Shown: positions 1 to 6,373 of the stretch, in pieces
Position numbering within the stretch: the first letter of the stretch is position 1
How the letters are laid out: every line of letters begins with the position of its first letter
Assembly: GCA_003449595.1 (NCBI GenBank)
Contig: DMHB01000469.1
Span: 1 to 8,413, forward strand
Source: Microscillaceae bacterium
Lineage (GTDB): Bacteria; Bacteroidota; Bacteroidia; Cytophagales; Microscillaceae
Reading direction: 5' to 3'
DNA: 8,413 nucleotides
Translations under genes and position numbers: made by a program
The notes under the pieces: model-generated
What the model saw: only the letters and a program-made list of their open reading frames with translations
Told to the model about the DNA's origin: nothing
The model's database searches: none

Positions 1-275
1 AGACAGTCCATAGCAGCATACTCTTGCTCATCCCAGTTGGAAAAGGCTGCCACCATAAAAAGCTGGGCAATTTTTTCGCGAGGGCTAAGGGTCTGGAAAA
101 CACTATCGACCCATTTGTCCTCAAAGGGAGGTTTTTTAGGTAGGTTTTGAAGCTCTACAAGGTCTTTTTGCAATGTAAGCCCAAGCATAAGCACAAAAGG
201 AGCCAAAGAATAAACAAGGATAGATTTGCACATCTGAACTGAATTAGGTTTGTCGGAAGATTGTTGGTTAAGCAT
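1..275 (-). CDS. Glycoside hydrolase family 3 beta-N-acetylhexosaminidase, N-terminal fragment (runs off window)
   Basis: Only the first 91 codons are present; the gene continues past position 1. Residues about 15-36 form a hydrophobic signal or anchor segment after a short polar start. Residues 54-80 read KWVDSVFQTLSPREKIAQLF then MVAAFSN, the characteristic beginning of the GH3 N-terminal catalytic domain of Bacteroidota beta-N-acetylglucosaminidases, which act on N-acetylglucosaminyl linkages in peptidoglycan fragments or chitooligosaccharides outside the cytoplasm. In this phylum such proteins are often about 1000 residues with a C-terminal beta-lactamase-like serine hydrolase domain; that cannot be seen here. 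The start at 275 lies 7 bp after the stop of the upstream methyltransferase gene, which suggests co-transcription. An alternative ATG at 233 (codon 15) would give a tighter signal peptide. The catalytic Asp and His lie outside the window, so the family call rests on the N-terminal motif alone. Confidence 0.75.
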   Translation of the reverse strand, partial: MLNQQSSDKPNSVQMCKSILVYSLAPFVLMLGLTLQKDLVELQNLPKKPPFEDKWVDSVFQTLSPREKIAQLFMVAAFSNWDEQEYAAMDC

Positions 276-282
276 ACAAATA

Positions 283-867
283 TCAGAAAATCAACGGAAT
301 TAATATTTTTGTGCGTGCCGCATAAGTTTTGTAAGCTTGTCCAAATTGCTGTATAAGTTTTTGCTCTTCCCAATAAATCCCGAAAGGAAGATAGCACAAA
401 GTACTCAACAAAAAAGCGGTGTGGTGTGTATGACAGTTCGCCAGCCACATTCCAAACAACAGCAAAACGACCCCTAAGTACAAAGGATGACGTACCCAAC
501 GGTTCATTCCGGTAATTTGCAAGGTTTCTTGGTCTGAATTGATAACCGGTTGAAGCCCCAAAAAGGCTTTTAAATCGTAGTTTCGGAACGATAGCACCAA
601 AACCACTGCCCCCGCTGTCATCAGGCCATAGCCTCCAAGGGCTACCGCCGGAGGCAACGCCCACAACTGAGGACTGAATGTAAAGAGCTGTACATAACTA
701 AGTGGCACAAAAAGCAGCAGCGCCACTATATTATAAAAAAGGCGGTAGTTTGAGCCTATTTTTGGCAGCTGAGTTTCAACTCGGTTTTTTATTTGTTGAG
801 AGGCCAAAAGGCTATGTATGGCATAAAAAAATAGCCATCCGAAGCCTAACCACAAAGAGTTTGTCAT
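283..867 (-). CDS. Integral membrane methyltransferase-like protein (ICMT/NnrU-type)
   Basis: This is a 194-residue polytopic membrane protein. Hydrophobic segments lie near residues 5-22, 41-64, 69-94 and 130-145, with a fifth near 150-164. The diagnostic part is C-terminal: RHPLY at 126-130, then EEQKL at 167-171 and FGQAYKTY at 175-182 followed by RT. That RHP...EE...F(G)xxYxxY pattern is shared by isoprenylcysteine carboxyl methyltransferase, phospholipid methyltransferase and NnrU-like proteins, where the His and Glu residues lie in the S-adenosylmethionine and active-site region. The methyl acceptor cannot be predicted. The start ATG at 867 is 22 bp after the YceI-like gene, with no clear Shine-Dalgarno sequence, and the stop is 7 bp before the GH3 gene, so it is probably the middle gene of a leftward unit. 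It could be a prenyl-chain or lipid methyltransferase; the neighbouring polyisoprenoid-binding-type YceI protein fits a prenyl-lipid theme, but that is inference. Confidence 0.75.
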   Translation of the reverse strand: MTNSLWLGFGWLFFYAIHSLLASQQIKNRVETQLPKIGSNYRLFYNIVALLLFVPLSYVQLFTFSPQLWALPPAVALGGYGLMTAGAVVLVLSFRNYDLKAFLGLQPVINSDQETLQITGMNRWVRHPLYLGVVLLLFGMWLANCHTHHTAFLLSTLCYLPFGIYWEEQKLIQQFGQAYKTYAARTKILIPLIF

Positions 868-889
868 TTTGAATGAGGTATTTTTAGGT

Positions 890-1624
890 TTATTTTCCGG
901 CTATTTTCCACAGCAAATTCAACTCAAAAACAAAATCGTCTTTGGCTACTTTCCCTACTTTCGGATTGGCCAAATTCCATTCTTTTCCATTGAATGGAAT
1001 TTTGGCGGTTACTTGCAGCGATTGTGTCGCCTCGTCGGATTGCAACTGAAGCACAAAACCAATGGGCAGGGTTTTGCCTTTCAGGGTCAAATTGCCTTTG
1101 GCTTGGAACTGATTTTTTTGCTGCGTCGGCGTTAGTTGTTCGATGGTCAATTGGGCTTGCGGAAAGCGCTCCACATCTAAATATTCGGGGCTGCCTTCAT
1201 CTATTTTATTTTGTTTGTTTAGCCGGAGCGATTTGATTTGGGTGAGGTCAATGTTCAACACGGCTTTCTCAAAATTTTTATCGGCCAGAACCCAAGTCGA
1301 GCCTTCGGCGAAAGCCAAATCGCCATCGCTGGAGGTTTGCAAAGAGTCCATTTTTACTTGCATTGTTCCTTTGCCCAACTTGACGGTTTCTTCTACATCC
1401 AACAGGATTTTTTTTCTTTCCCAGCGCACCTTGCTTTGAGCCGTTTGCAATTGATACACTTGGGTTACTTTTTGGGGCGAAGCGTCTGTTTTATTGTCAG
1501 AAGTTACTTTCTTTTCAGAAGAAACTTTTTTGTCTGATGTGTCCTGCGAGGTTTGGCAGCTTGCCATTAGCAGACAACCCACCAAAGTAAAACTTGCAAC
1601 AGTGTAATTGAATTTGAAAAACAT
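890..1624 (-). CDS. YceI-like domain lipoprotein
   Basis: The 244-residue protein begins with a lipoprotein signal. Two cysteines could be the lipidated one: C17 in LVGC, a textbook lipobox but with a short hydrophobic run, or C23 in MASC. Residues 24-52 are a Ser/Lys/Asp/Thr-rich linker with loosely repeated SDKKV/SEKKV units, probably a spacer from the membrane. From about residue 55 the sequence fits the YceI fold, a lipocalin-like barrel that in known members binds a polyisoprenoid chain. Hallmarks are PEYLDVERFPQAQLTI (146-161), GNLTLKGKTLPIGF (177-190) and the closing strand DDFVFELNLLWK (229-240). The ligand here is unknown. The start is 60 bp after the permease stop. That gap contains TATTTTG (1649-1655, minus strand), one base short of the TANNTTTG promoter box, so independent transcription is possible but weakly supported. 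The methyltransferase gene follows after 22 bp. Confidence 0.85.
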   Translation of the reverse strand: MFFKFNYTVASFTLVGCLLMASCQTSQDTSDKKVSSEKKVTSDNKTDASPQKVTQVYQLQTAQSKVRWERKKILLDVEETVKLGKGTMQVKMDSLQTSSDGDLAFAEGSTWVLADKNFEKAVLNIDLTQIKSLRLNKQNKIDEGSPEYLDVERFPQAQLTIEQLTPTQQKNQFQAKGNLTLKGKTLPIGFVLQLQSDEATQSLQVTAKIPFNGKEWNLANPKVGKVAKDDFVFELNLLWKIAGK

Positions 1625-1684
1625 AACGTATTCAGAAAGATTGAACTACAAAATAGTGAATTTTTAGCCAGAAATGGGTTCGTT

Positions 1685-2716
1685 TTAGAAACTTCGACGC
1701 AAGTCGCGACTTTTTAAAACAACCATCAACACAATCACCGAGCCAATGACAGAGGTAACGGCATTGATGGGCAGGGCGATGGAGCTACCGGGCAAATGGG
1801 TGAAAATATCGCAAAACAACAAGAGTATTGCCCCCAAAATGGCTGTGGAAGGCAAAAGCAGGCGGTGGTCGGCACTTGAAAACAAGACACGCGCGATGTG
1901 TGGCACAGCGACTCCTACAAAAGCAATCGGCCCACAAAATGCTGTTACAACACCAGTCAACAGGGCTGTGGAGGCTATTACAAAAATCCGCACTTTTACT
2001 ACTCCTACACCCATCGAGCGAGCATAAGTTTCGCCCAGCAAGAGCAAATTCAAATCTTTCAGCACAACCAAAATCAGGCAAAAGCCTATCAAGACCACTC
2101 CGGCAAATACCCAAAGTTGGTTGCCCAATACGCCTCCCAAACTACCAAAAGTCCAAATCAAATAGTCCTGAATTTGCTCGGGGCGACTGAAATATTGCGC
2201 CACACCCACCAAGGCGGAGGTTATATTGCCTACCATCAGTCCAATGAGCAACAGTACAATGTGATCTGAAATGCGGTAAGCAACCATCATAATGAGGACA
2301 AAGGTAAACGCCGCCCCCAGACAAGCAGCTACTACCACCAAGCCCGAACCGCTAAGTCCCTGTAAATAACTACTAAAGCCTAATTTCCACTGTGCAGAAC
2401 CCAGCACCACCAAGGCCACGCCCAAACTTGCTCCGGCGGTGATGCCCAACACCGAAGGGCCGGCCAGAGGATTCCGAAAAAGGGTTTGCATTTGAAGGCC
2501 GCTTACCGCCAACGCCGACCCGGCCAAGACGGCAGTAAGCGCCTTGGGCAGCCTGATTTTATAAATAATTTGTTGCCACACTTGGTTTTCGTGATGCCCT
2601 TTCAGCAAGAGCTTTGCGATGTCTTGCAAGGGAATGGCAATACTACCCCAAGCCAAATCGATGAAAAACAAGGCTAAAAGACCCACCAGCAGCAATAGAA
2701 AAGCCCATAGTCGCAT
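1685..2716 (-). CDS. FecCD-family ABC transporter permease (iron-siderophore, heme or cobalamin type)
   Basis: This 343-residue, highly hydrophobic protein has the length and motif order of FecCD/BtuC permeases. IRLPKAL (54-60) is followed by GLQMQTLFRNPLAGPSVLG (73-91) and ITAGASLGV, the family signature. LGETYARSMGV (227-237) is the cytoplasmic region that contacts the ATPase in BtuC-like proteins. GPIAFVGVAVPHIAR (262-276) and LPINAVTSVIGS (315-326) are the C-terminal family blocks. Two copies would form the inner-membrane channel. The ATG at 2716 directly abuts the TAA of the binding-protein gene, so translation is almost certainly coupled. The usual third component, an ATP-binding FecE/BtuD-like protein, does not follow; the next gene is the YceI-like lipoprotein after 60 bp. 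The substrate cannot be assigned between ferric siderophore, heme and cobalamin. Confidence 0.93.
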   Translation of the reverse strand: MRLWAFLLLLVGLLALFFIDLAWGSIAIPLQDIAKLLLKGHHENQVWQQIIYKIRLPKALTAVLAGSALAVSGLQMQTLFRNPLAGPSVLGITAGASLGVALVVLGSAQWKLGFSSYLQGLSGSGLVVVAACLGAAFTFVLIMMVAYRISDHIVLLLIGLMVGNITSALVGVAQYFSRPEQIQDYLIWTFGSLGGVLGNQLWVFAGVVLIGFCLILVVLKDLNLLLLGETYARSMGVGVVKVRIFVIASTALLTGVVTAFCGPIAFVGVAVPHIARVLFSSADHRLLLPSTAILGAILLLFCDIFTHLPGSSIALPINAVTSVIGSVIVLMVVLKSRDLRRSF

Positions 2717-3928
2717 TTATTCAAGTGGTTTAAAATAAATCAATTGGTGTTGGGGCAGCTTTTCAGGATGTAAAATGAATATCAAATCGGCCAGTACCCA
2801 GTCGGGTCGTATGAAGCCGGTTTGCCAATAGTCGTTGCCGCCTTCTGCATTGAGCCGTTTGTGGTTGTTATACACTTGTTTCGATTTGAATGACTTGAAA
2901 TCAGCAAAACGAGTGTCTTGTGCAGTCAATGCCGACAAACTATAGGCCGCCCCCGGGTTGATCCAAAAATCTGCTTCTAAGCCTATAGGATATACTTCTT
3001 CAAAGCTCAAGGGCAGGCTACCTGTGCCCGGATTATTTTTCCAAGGATGAACCCCTCCGGCATCTTCAATAAAAGTGGCCATAAAACTACCACCGGCAGG
3101 CACATACCAAATATCTTTGTAAGGACTTGAACTGATTACGCGGGGGCGTTGGGGCAGATTTTTACACAATTCGCGCAAGCTAAGATAAGAGGTAGCAATG
3201 TTGTCGAAAACGGCTTGTGCTTGGGTGTCTTCCTCAAAAAAAACTGCCATAAATTTAATCCATTCGGCTCTGCCCAAAGGCGTGGTTTCTAACCAATCTG
3301 CATTGGCTACCACAGGAATGCCCGATTCTTGGATAACACGATATTTACTCTGCCGGCTCCACGATCCACTGTTGCTCATCACCAAATCTGGTTGTAGCGA
3401 TAGCAGCTTTTCAGGATTGATTTCAGGGTCGCCTAACTCAGGAATTTTCCCGGCTTTGATTTGTTCATACAACTTCGGATGACTTATATGAGCTGCCAAG
3501 GTTACGGCACTAATTTTCTGAACAAGCCCCAGCGCGTCTAAAGCCCCAATATGGGTGGTCGATAAGGGAACGATGTTTCGAACCGGTGTGCCGATGTACA
3601 AAGCATTGGCCAAACTATCGGCAGTGATGACAGGTTTTTTTCCCTTTTTGGGATACAAAATGTAGTGCAATGAAGCTTCATTTTTATCGGGAGTAGCTTG
3701 CAGGACAGATACTATTTTGTAAGTATCGTAATGCTGAATGGTAAACTTTTTGGCATAGCGTACCTGGTTTTTGTCTGCGCCTTTTTTTGCCCTTTTTTGT
3801 TCCGAAACATCGGTTTGGCAGCCTATTACTACAAAATTCAACGCCAAGCAACTACATATAACCAGCCTTTGCAAAAGTTTCGAGATCGAGATGGTTAAAA
3901 ACTCAAACTTCGGTTTGAAGTGCATCAT
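2717..3928 (-). CDS. ABC transporter substrate-binding lipoprotein, class III (FepB/BtuF-like)
   Basis: The 403-residue protein carries a lipoprotein signal ending in VIGC (C37), preceded by an unusually long N-region of about 20 residues with Lys17 and Arg21; a downstream non-ATG start is possible. After a charged linker (41-60) the mature part matches the TroA/BtuF-type binding fold: VRNIVPLSTTHIGALDALG (116-134) opens the first lobe and NPEKLLSLQPDLVMSNS (171-187) is the typical segment before the interlobe helix. WYVPAGGSFMATFIEDAGG (274-292) and the region around ADFWINPG (319-326) belong to the second lobe. In this family the protein delivers iron chelates, heme or cobalamin to a FecCD/BtuC permease, which is exactly the next gene. 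The start overlaps the gpmI stop as ATGA (3925-3928) and the stop abuts the permease ATG, so all three genes are translationally linked. Ligand identity is not visible. Confidence 0.9.
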   Translation of the reverse strand: MMHFKPKFEFLTISISKLLQRLVICSCLALNFVVIGCQTDVSEQKRAKKGADKNQVRYAKKFTIQHYDTYKIVSVLQATPDKNEASLHYILYPKKGKKPVITADSLANALYIGTPVRNIVPLSTTHIGALDALGLVQKISAVTLAAHISHPKLYEQIKAGKIPELGDPEINPEKLLSLQPDLVMSNSGSWSRQSKYRVIQESGIPVVANADWLETTPLGRAEWIKFMAVFFEEDTQAQAVFDNIATSYLSLRELCKNLPQRPRVISSSPYKDIWYVPAGGSFMATFIEDAGGVHPWKNNPGTGSLPLSFEEVYPIGLEADFWINPGAAYSLSALTAQDTRFADFKSFKSKQVYNNHKRLNAEGGNDYWQTGFIRPDWVLADLIFILHPEKLPQHQLIYFKPLE

Positions 3929-5466
3929 TGCGAAAGTACGGTTGACTTGACCAAGCTTTTTTCATTCATTTCTGCGGGTTGTTTTATGCCCAATATTTCC
4001 AAAATGGTGGGCGCAATATTGGCCAATTTCCCGTCGTTGAGGGTTAAATCAGAATGTTTGCTTACCAAAATACAAGGCACTAAGTTGGTAGTATGGGCAG
4101 TATTGGGGCTTCCGTCGGGGTTGATCATAATGTCGGAATTTCCGTGGTCGGCAATTATCAACGATACATACCCATTGGCTTGGGCGGTTTCTACTACTTC
4201 TTTCAAACATTGATCCACAGCCTCGCAAGCCTTCACTGCGGCCTCAAATACGCCTGTGTGCCCTACCATATCGGCATTGGCAAAATTGAGGCATACAAAA
4301 TCTGCCGATTGGGCTATTAGTTCAGGTACAATGGCATTTTTAATCTCAAAAGCACTCATTTCGGGCTTTAGGTCATAGGTCGCTACTTTGGGCGATGGGC
4401 ATAAAATTCTGTTTTCTTGCGCAAAAACTTTTTCTTGTCCTCCTGAAAAGAAAAAAGTAACGTGTGGATATTTTTCTGTTTCAGCGATGCGGATTTGCTT
4501 TTTCCCGGCTTGTGCTACCACTTCCCCTAAGGTGTTTTGCAGGTTGTCTTTGCTGAAAACTACTTTTACATCTTTGAATGTATCGTCGTAGTTGGTCATC
4601 GTAACATAATATAGTGGCAAGGGCTGCATTCCCCATTCAGGGAAAGCCTGTTGGGTAAGTGCTTCGGTAATTTGCCGTCCCCGGTCGGTGCGGAAATTGA
4701 AACAAATCACTACGTCGTGCGCCTCTATTGCGGCCAAAGGCTTGCCGTCTGTATCGGTTTGAATGATGGGTTTGATAAATTCGTCGGTGATTCCTGCGTC
4801 GTAAGAGGCTTGTATGGCTTGCGCGATATTTTGTGTGGACGAGCCTTTCCCATTTACCAAAGCATTGTATGCAATTTGCACGCGTTCCCATCTTTTATCT
4901 CGATCCATCGCATAGTATCGACCCACTACCGATGCAATTTTTCCGGTAGTTTTTTCCAAATGTTGCTCCAAGTCTTTTAAATAGTGCAACCCGCCTTGTG
5001 GATCGGTGTCGCGGCCATCGGTAAAGGCGTGGATGAATACATCTTTTAAGCCCGCTTGGTGGGCATAGGTACAAAGCGCCTTGAGGTGGTCGAGGTGAGC
5101 GTGTACGCCACCATCGGAAACCAGTCCCATCAGGTGTATTTTCTTGTGGTTTTGTTTTGCATAGACAAAAGCATCGGAAAGCACGGTTTCATTTTGAAGG
5201 CTTCCCTCTTGCACAGCTAAGTTGATTTTTACCAAGTCTTGATAGACCACCCTGCCAGCGCCAATATTCATATGCCCTACTTCCGAGTTGCCCATTTGTC
5301 CCTCGGGCAACCCGACAGCCAAACCCGAAGCTTCGAGTTTGCAATGAGGATATTGCTTCCAAAGCTGATCAAAATAAGGGGTTTGTGCTTGTGCAATCGC
5401 CGAAACAGCAGGATGAGTGCCTAAGCCCCATCCATCTAAAATGACCAGCAAAACTTTGTTTTCCAT
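3925..5466 (-). CDS. gpmI: 2,3-bisphosphoglycerate-independent phosphoglycerate mutase
   Basis: GpmI interconverts 3- and 2-phosphoglycerate in cytoplasmic glycolysis and gluconeogenesis using two metal ions, usually manganese. From the chosen start the protein has 513 residues, the usual family length. The N-terminal phosphatase-like domain begins with metal-ligand Asp11 in VILDGWG and contains MGNSEVGH (58-65) with the phospho-acceptor Ser61. The middle phosphotransferase domain shows VSDGGVHAH, FTDGRDTDP, GRYYAMDRDKRW and FRTDRGRQ. The C-terminal metal ligands are in ADMVGHTG, ADHGNSD and the NTAHTTN segment. All key residues look intact. The ATG at 5466 is preferred over a TTG at 5502: the TTG overlaps the likely promoter box, adds residues unlike the family, and GGAAG lies just upstream of 5466. 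Its last codon overlaps the binding-protein start (ATGA), making it first gene of a unit with an importer, an unexpected partnership for a glycolytic enzyme. Confidence 0.97.
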   Translation of the reverse strand: MENKVLLVILDGWGLGTHPAVSAIAQAQTPYFDQLWKQYPHCKLEASGLAVGLPEGQMGNSEVGHMNIGAGRVVYQDLVKINLAVQEGSLQNETVLSDAFVYAKQNHKKIHLMGLVSDGGVHAHLDHLKALCTYAHQAGLKDVFIHAFTDGRDTDPQGGLHYLKDLEQHLEKTTGKIASVVGRYYAMDRDKRWERVQIAYNALVNGKGSSTQNIAQAIQASYDAGITDEFIKPIIQTDTDGKPLAAIEAHDVVICFNFRTDRGRQITEALTQQAFPEWGMQPLPLYYVTMTNYDDTFKDVKVVFSKDNLQNTLGEVVAQAGKKQIRIAETEKYPHVTFFFSGGQEKVFAQENRILCPSPKVATYDLKPEMSAFEIKNAIVPELIAQSADFVCLNFANADMVGHTGVFEAAVKACEAVDQCLKEVVETAQANGYVSLIIADHGNSDIMINPDGSPNTAHTTNLVPCILVSKHSDLTLNDGKLANIAPTILEILGIKQPAEMNEKSLVKSTVLSQ

Positions 5467-5499
5467 AAACTTCCAAACAAAAGAAATTAAAAAATTGTG

Positions 5500-5507
5500 C
5501 AAATCTA
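5500..5507 (-). promoter_or_regulatory. Possible Bacteroidota -7 promoter box upstream of gpmI
   Basis: The minus strand reads TAGATTTG, an exact match to the TANNTTTG -7 consensus known for Bacteroidota. It lies 33 bp before the preferred gpmI ATG, a sensible leader length. I find no convincing TTG or TTTG at the -33 spacing, so the support is only half of the consensus. It would drive the gpmI-binding protein-permease unit. Confidence 0.35.
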
Positions 5508-5574
5508 CATAAAATTATAGCCTGTTGGTATTCTCTTGATTATCAGGCGATTATTGAATAATGCTGTAGTAAAC

Positions 5575-5593
5575 AAGGATTCCTTTTATCCTT
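5575..5593 (-). terminator. Weak stem-loop, possible terminator after the barrel gene
   Basis: AAGGAT (5575-5580) and ATCCTT (5588-5593) form a 6-bp inverted repeat with a 7-base loop. It sits 33 bp after the stop of the barrel gene and before the gpmI promoter region. On the minus strand only a poor T-run (GTTTAC) follows and the stem is not GC-rich, so function is doubtful. Confidence 0.25.
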
Positions 5594-5625
5594 TCGGAAA
5601 AAGAAATGGGGGGTGAGATGTTTGT

Positions 5626-6228
5626 TTAGAAGGCGATGCCCAATGTAGAGCCAATCCTAAACTCCGGCCCTCGTTCGGGCAGTACCGGAGTCAACAAACG
5701 CACGGTGTCATCTTGCATGGTTTGGTTGAAGGCATACATAGGACCTCCCCAAACGTCGATAGTAAGCCAACGGTTCAGTATCCACTGGCTGCCAACCAAA
5801 ATCCCCCCTGCAATGCTGATGATTCGGTATCCGGAGGTGGCACTACTGAAATAATAATTGGTATAGCGAAGAAAACCGCCTATAAAAAAGCCTTGTGGTG
5901 CCGATTTTTTCTCAGAAAAATAATAGCGCAATTCAGGTGTAATGGCCACCCCGCTGGTTAAATTATTAAAAATACTGACTCTTCGGGTATAAAGCAGCCC
6001 AGTTTGAAACGACAAATTAGGATTTATAACCCTTTCATAAAACAACGACAAGCTACCAATGCCTAAGCTTAGGTAGTTTAATTTCACAATATTCTTTTTA
6101 AAAATAGGCTTTCGGGCAGCCTCTTCTTTTTTATAAACAATTTGAGAGTGTGCTAACCGGGGGCAGTGTAACAGCAAAAAAAGACATAGCCCGGCAGCCC
6201 AACCCAATTTTTTAGCTAAGTTATTCAT
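5626..6228 (-). CDS. Small outer-membrane beta-barrel-like protein (DUF3575-like)
   Basis: This 200-residue protein starts with a cleavable signal peptide: Lys6-Lys7, a hydrophobic run at 9-20 and a likely signal peptidase I site AHS|Q at 28/29. After a basic stretch, VKLNYLSLGIGSLSLFYERV (48-67) resembles the opening of DUF3575-type outer-membrane proteins. The rest alternates polar and aromatic or hydrophobic residues (LSFQTGLLYTRR, ITPELRYYFSEK, GFFIGGFLRYTNYYF, WLTIDVWGGPMYAFN), as expected for 8-10 transmembrane strands, and the protein ends in Phe, the usual C-terminal signal for barrel assembly. Its function is unknown. The ATG at 6228 sits directly after AAAGAAGG, spacing too tight for a normal ribosome site. 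The ancestral lpxK frame ends at 6221, overlapping this start by 8 bp, so translation was probably once coupled to lpxK. Confidence 0.75.
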   Translation of the reverse strand: MNNLAKKLGWAAGLCLFLLLHCPRLAHSQIVYKKEEAARKPIFKKNIVKLNYLSLGIGSLSLFYERVINPNLSFQTGLLYTRRVSIFNNLTSGVAITPELRYYFSEKKSAPQGFFIGGFLRYTNYYFSSATSGYRIISIAGGILVGSQWILNRWLTIDVWGGPMYAFNQTMQDDTVRLLTPVLPERGPEFRIGSTLGIAF

Positions 6229-6373
6229 CCTTCTTTTTTTGGTTAATTATCGCTAATAAGCATAAATCGAAGGCTGTATTACCCTCAAAAAATTCAAGTC
6301 CAATAGGCACATAATAGCAAGGCCGCTTTCCTATTATTTTTTCAAAAAGCTTATGCTGCAATCTAACTTTATC
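6221..6373 (-). pseudogene. lpxK: Orphaned C-terminal segment of lpxK, in frame beyond a premature stop
   Basis: Directly after the lpxK TAA (6374-6376) the same frame stays open for 50 codons, beginning DKVRLQHKLFEKII and continuing CYYVPIGLEFFEG to a TAA at 6221-6223. This matches the usual LpxK ending in the phylum: (T)TEKDxVRL, a helix, then YY(L/V)PI.(V/L)EF and a final helix. Reading T-I-stop-D-K-V-R-L against T-E-K-D-x-V-R-L places Ile and the stop exactly at the Glu and Lys positions. With the two parts joined, LpxK would have 363 residues, a normal length. No insertion, deletion or frameshift is needed. The segment has no start codon context of its own and is presumably not translated unless the stop is read through or is a sequencing error. 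Confidence 0.85.

Noticed and set aside
155..664. 169-codon minus-strand open frame overlapping the methyltransferase and GH3 genes
   Set aside because: It is a shadow frame: its translation has no family features and it spans the junction of two recognisable genes in another frame.
1785..2324. Several open frames on both strands within the permease gene
   Set aside because: They are out-of-frame shadows of the FecCD permease with unlikely composition.
5467..5502. Upstream extension of gpmI by 12 residues from 5502
   Set aside because: The codon at 5502 is TTG, lies on the probable -7 promoter box, and the extra residues precede the normal GpmI N-terminus; ATG 5466 has GGAAG just upstream.
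5508..5625. Riboswitch (for example cobalamin type) upstream of the gpmI-importer unit
   Set aside because: The 118-bp gap is AT-rich and shows no conserved riboswitch core; only a weak hairpin and a promoter-like box are visible.
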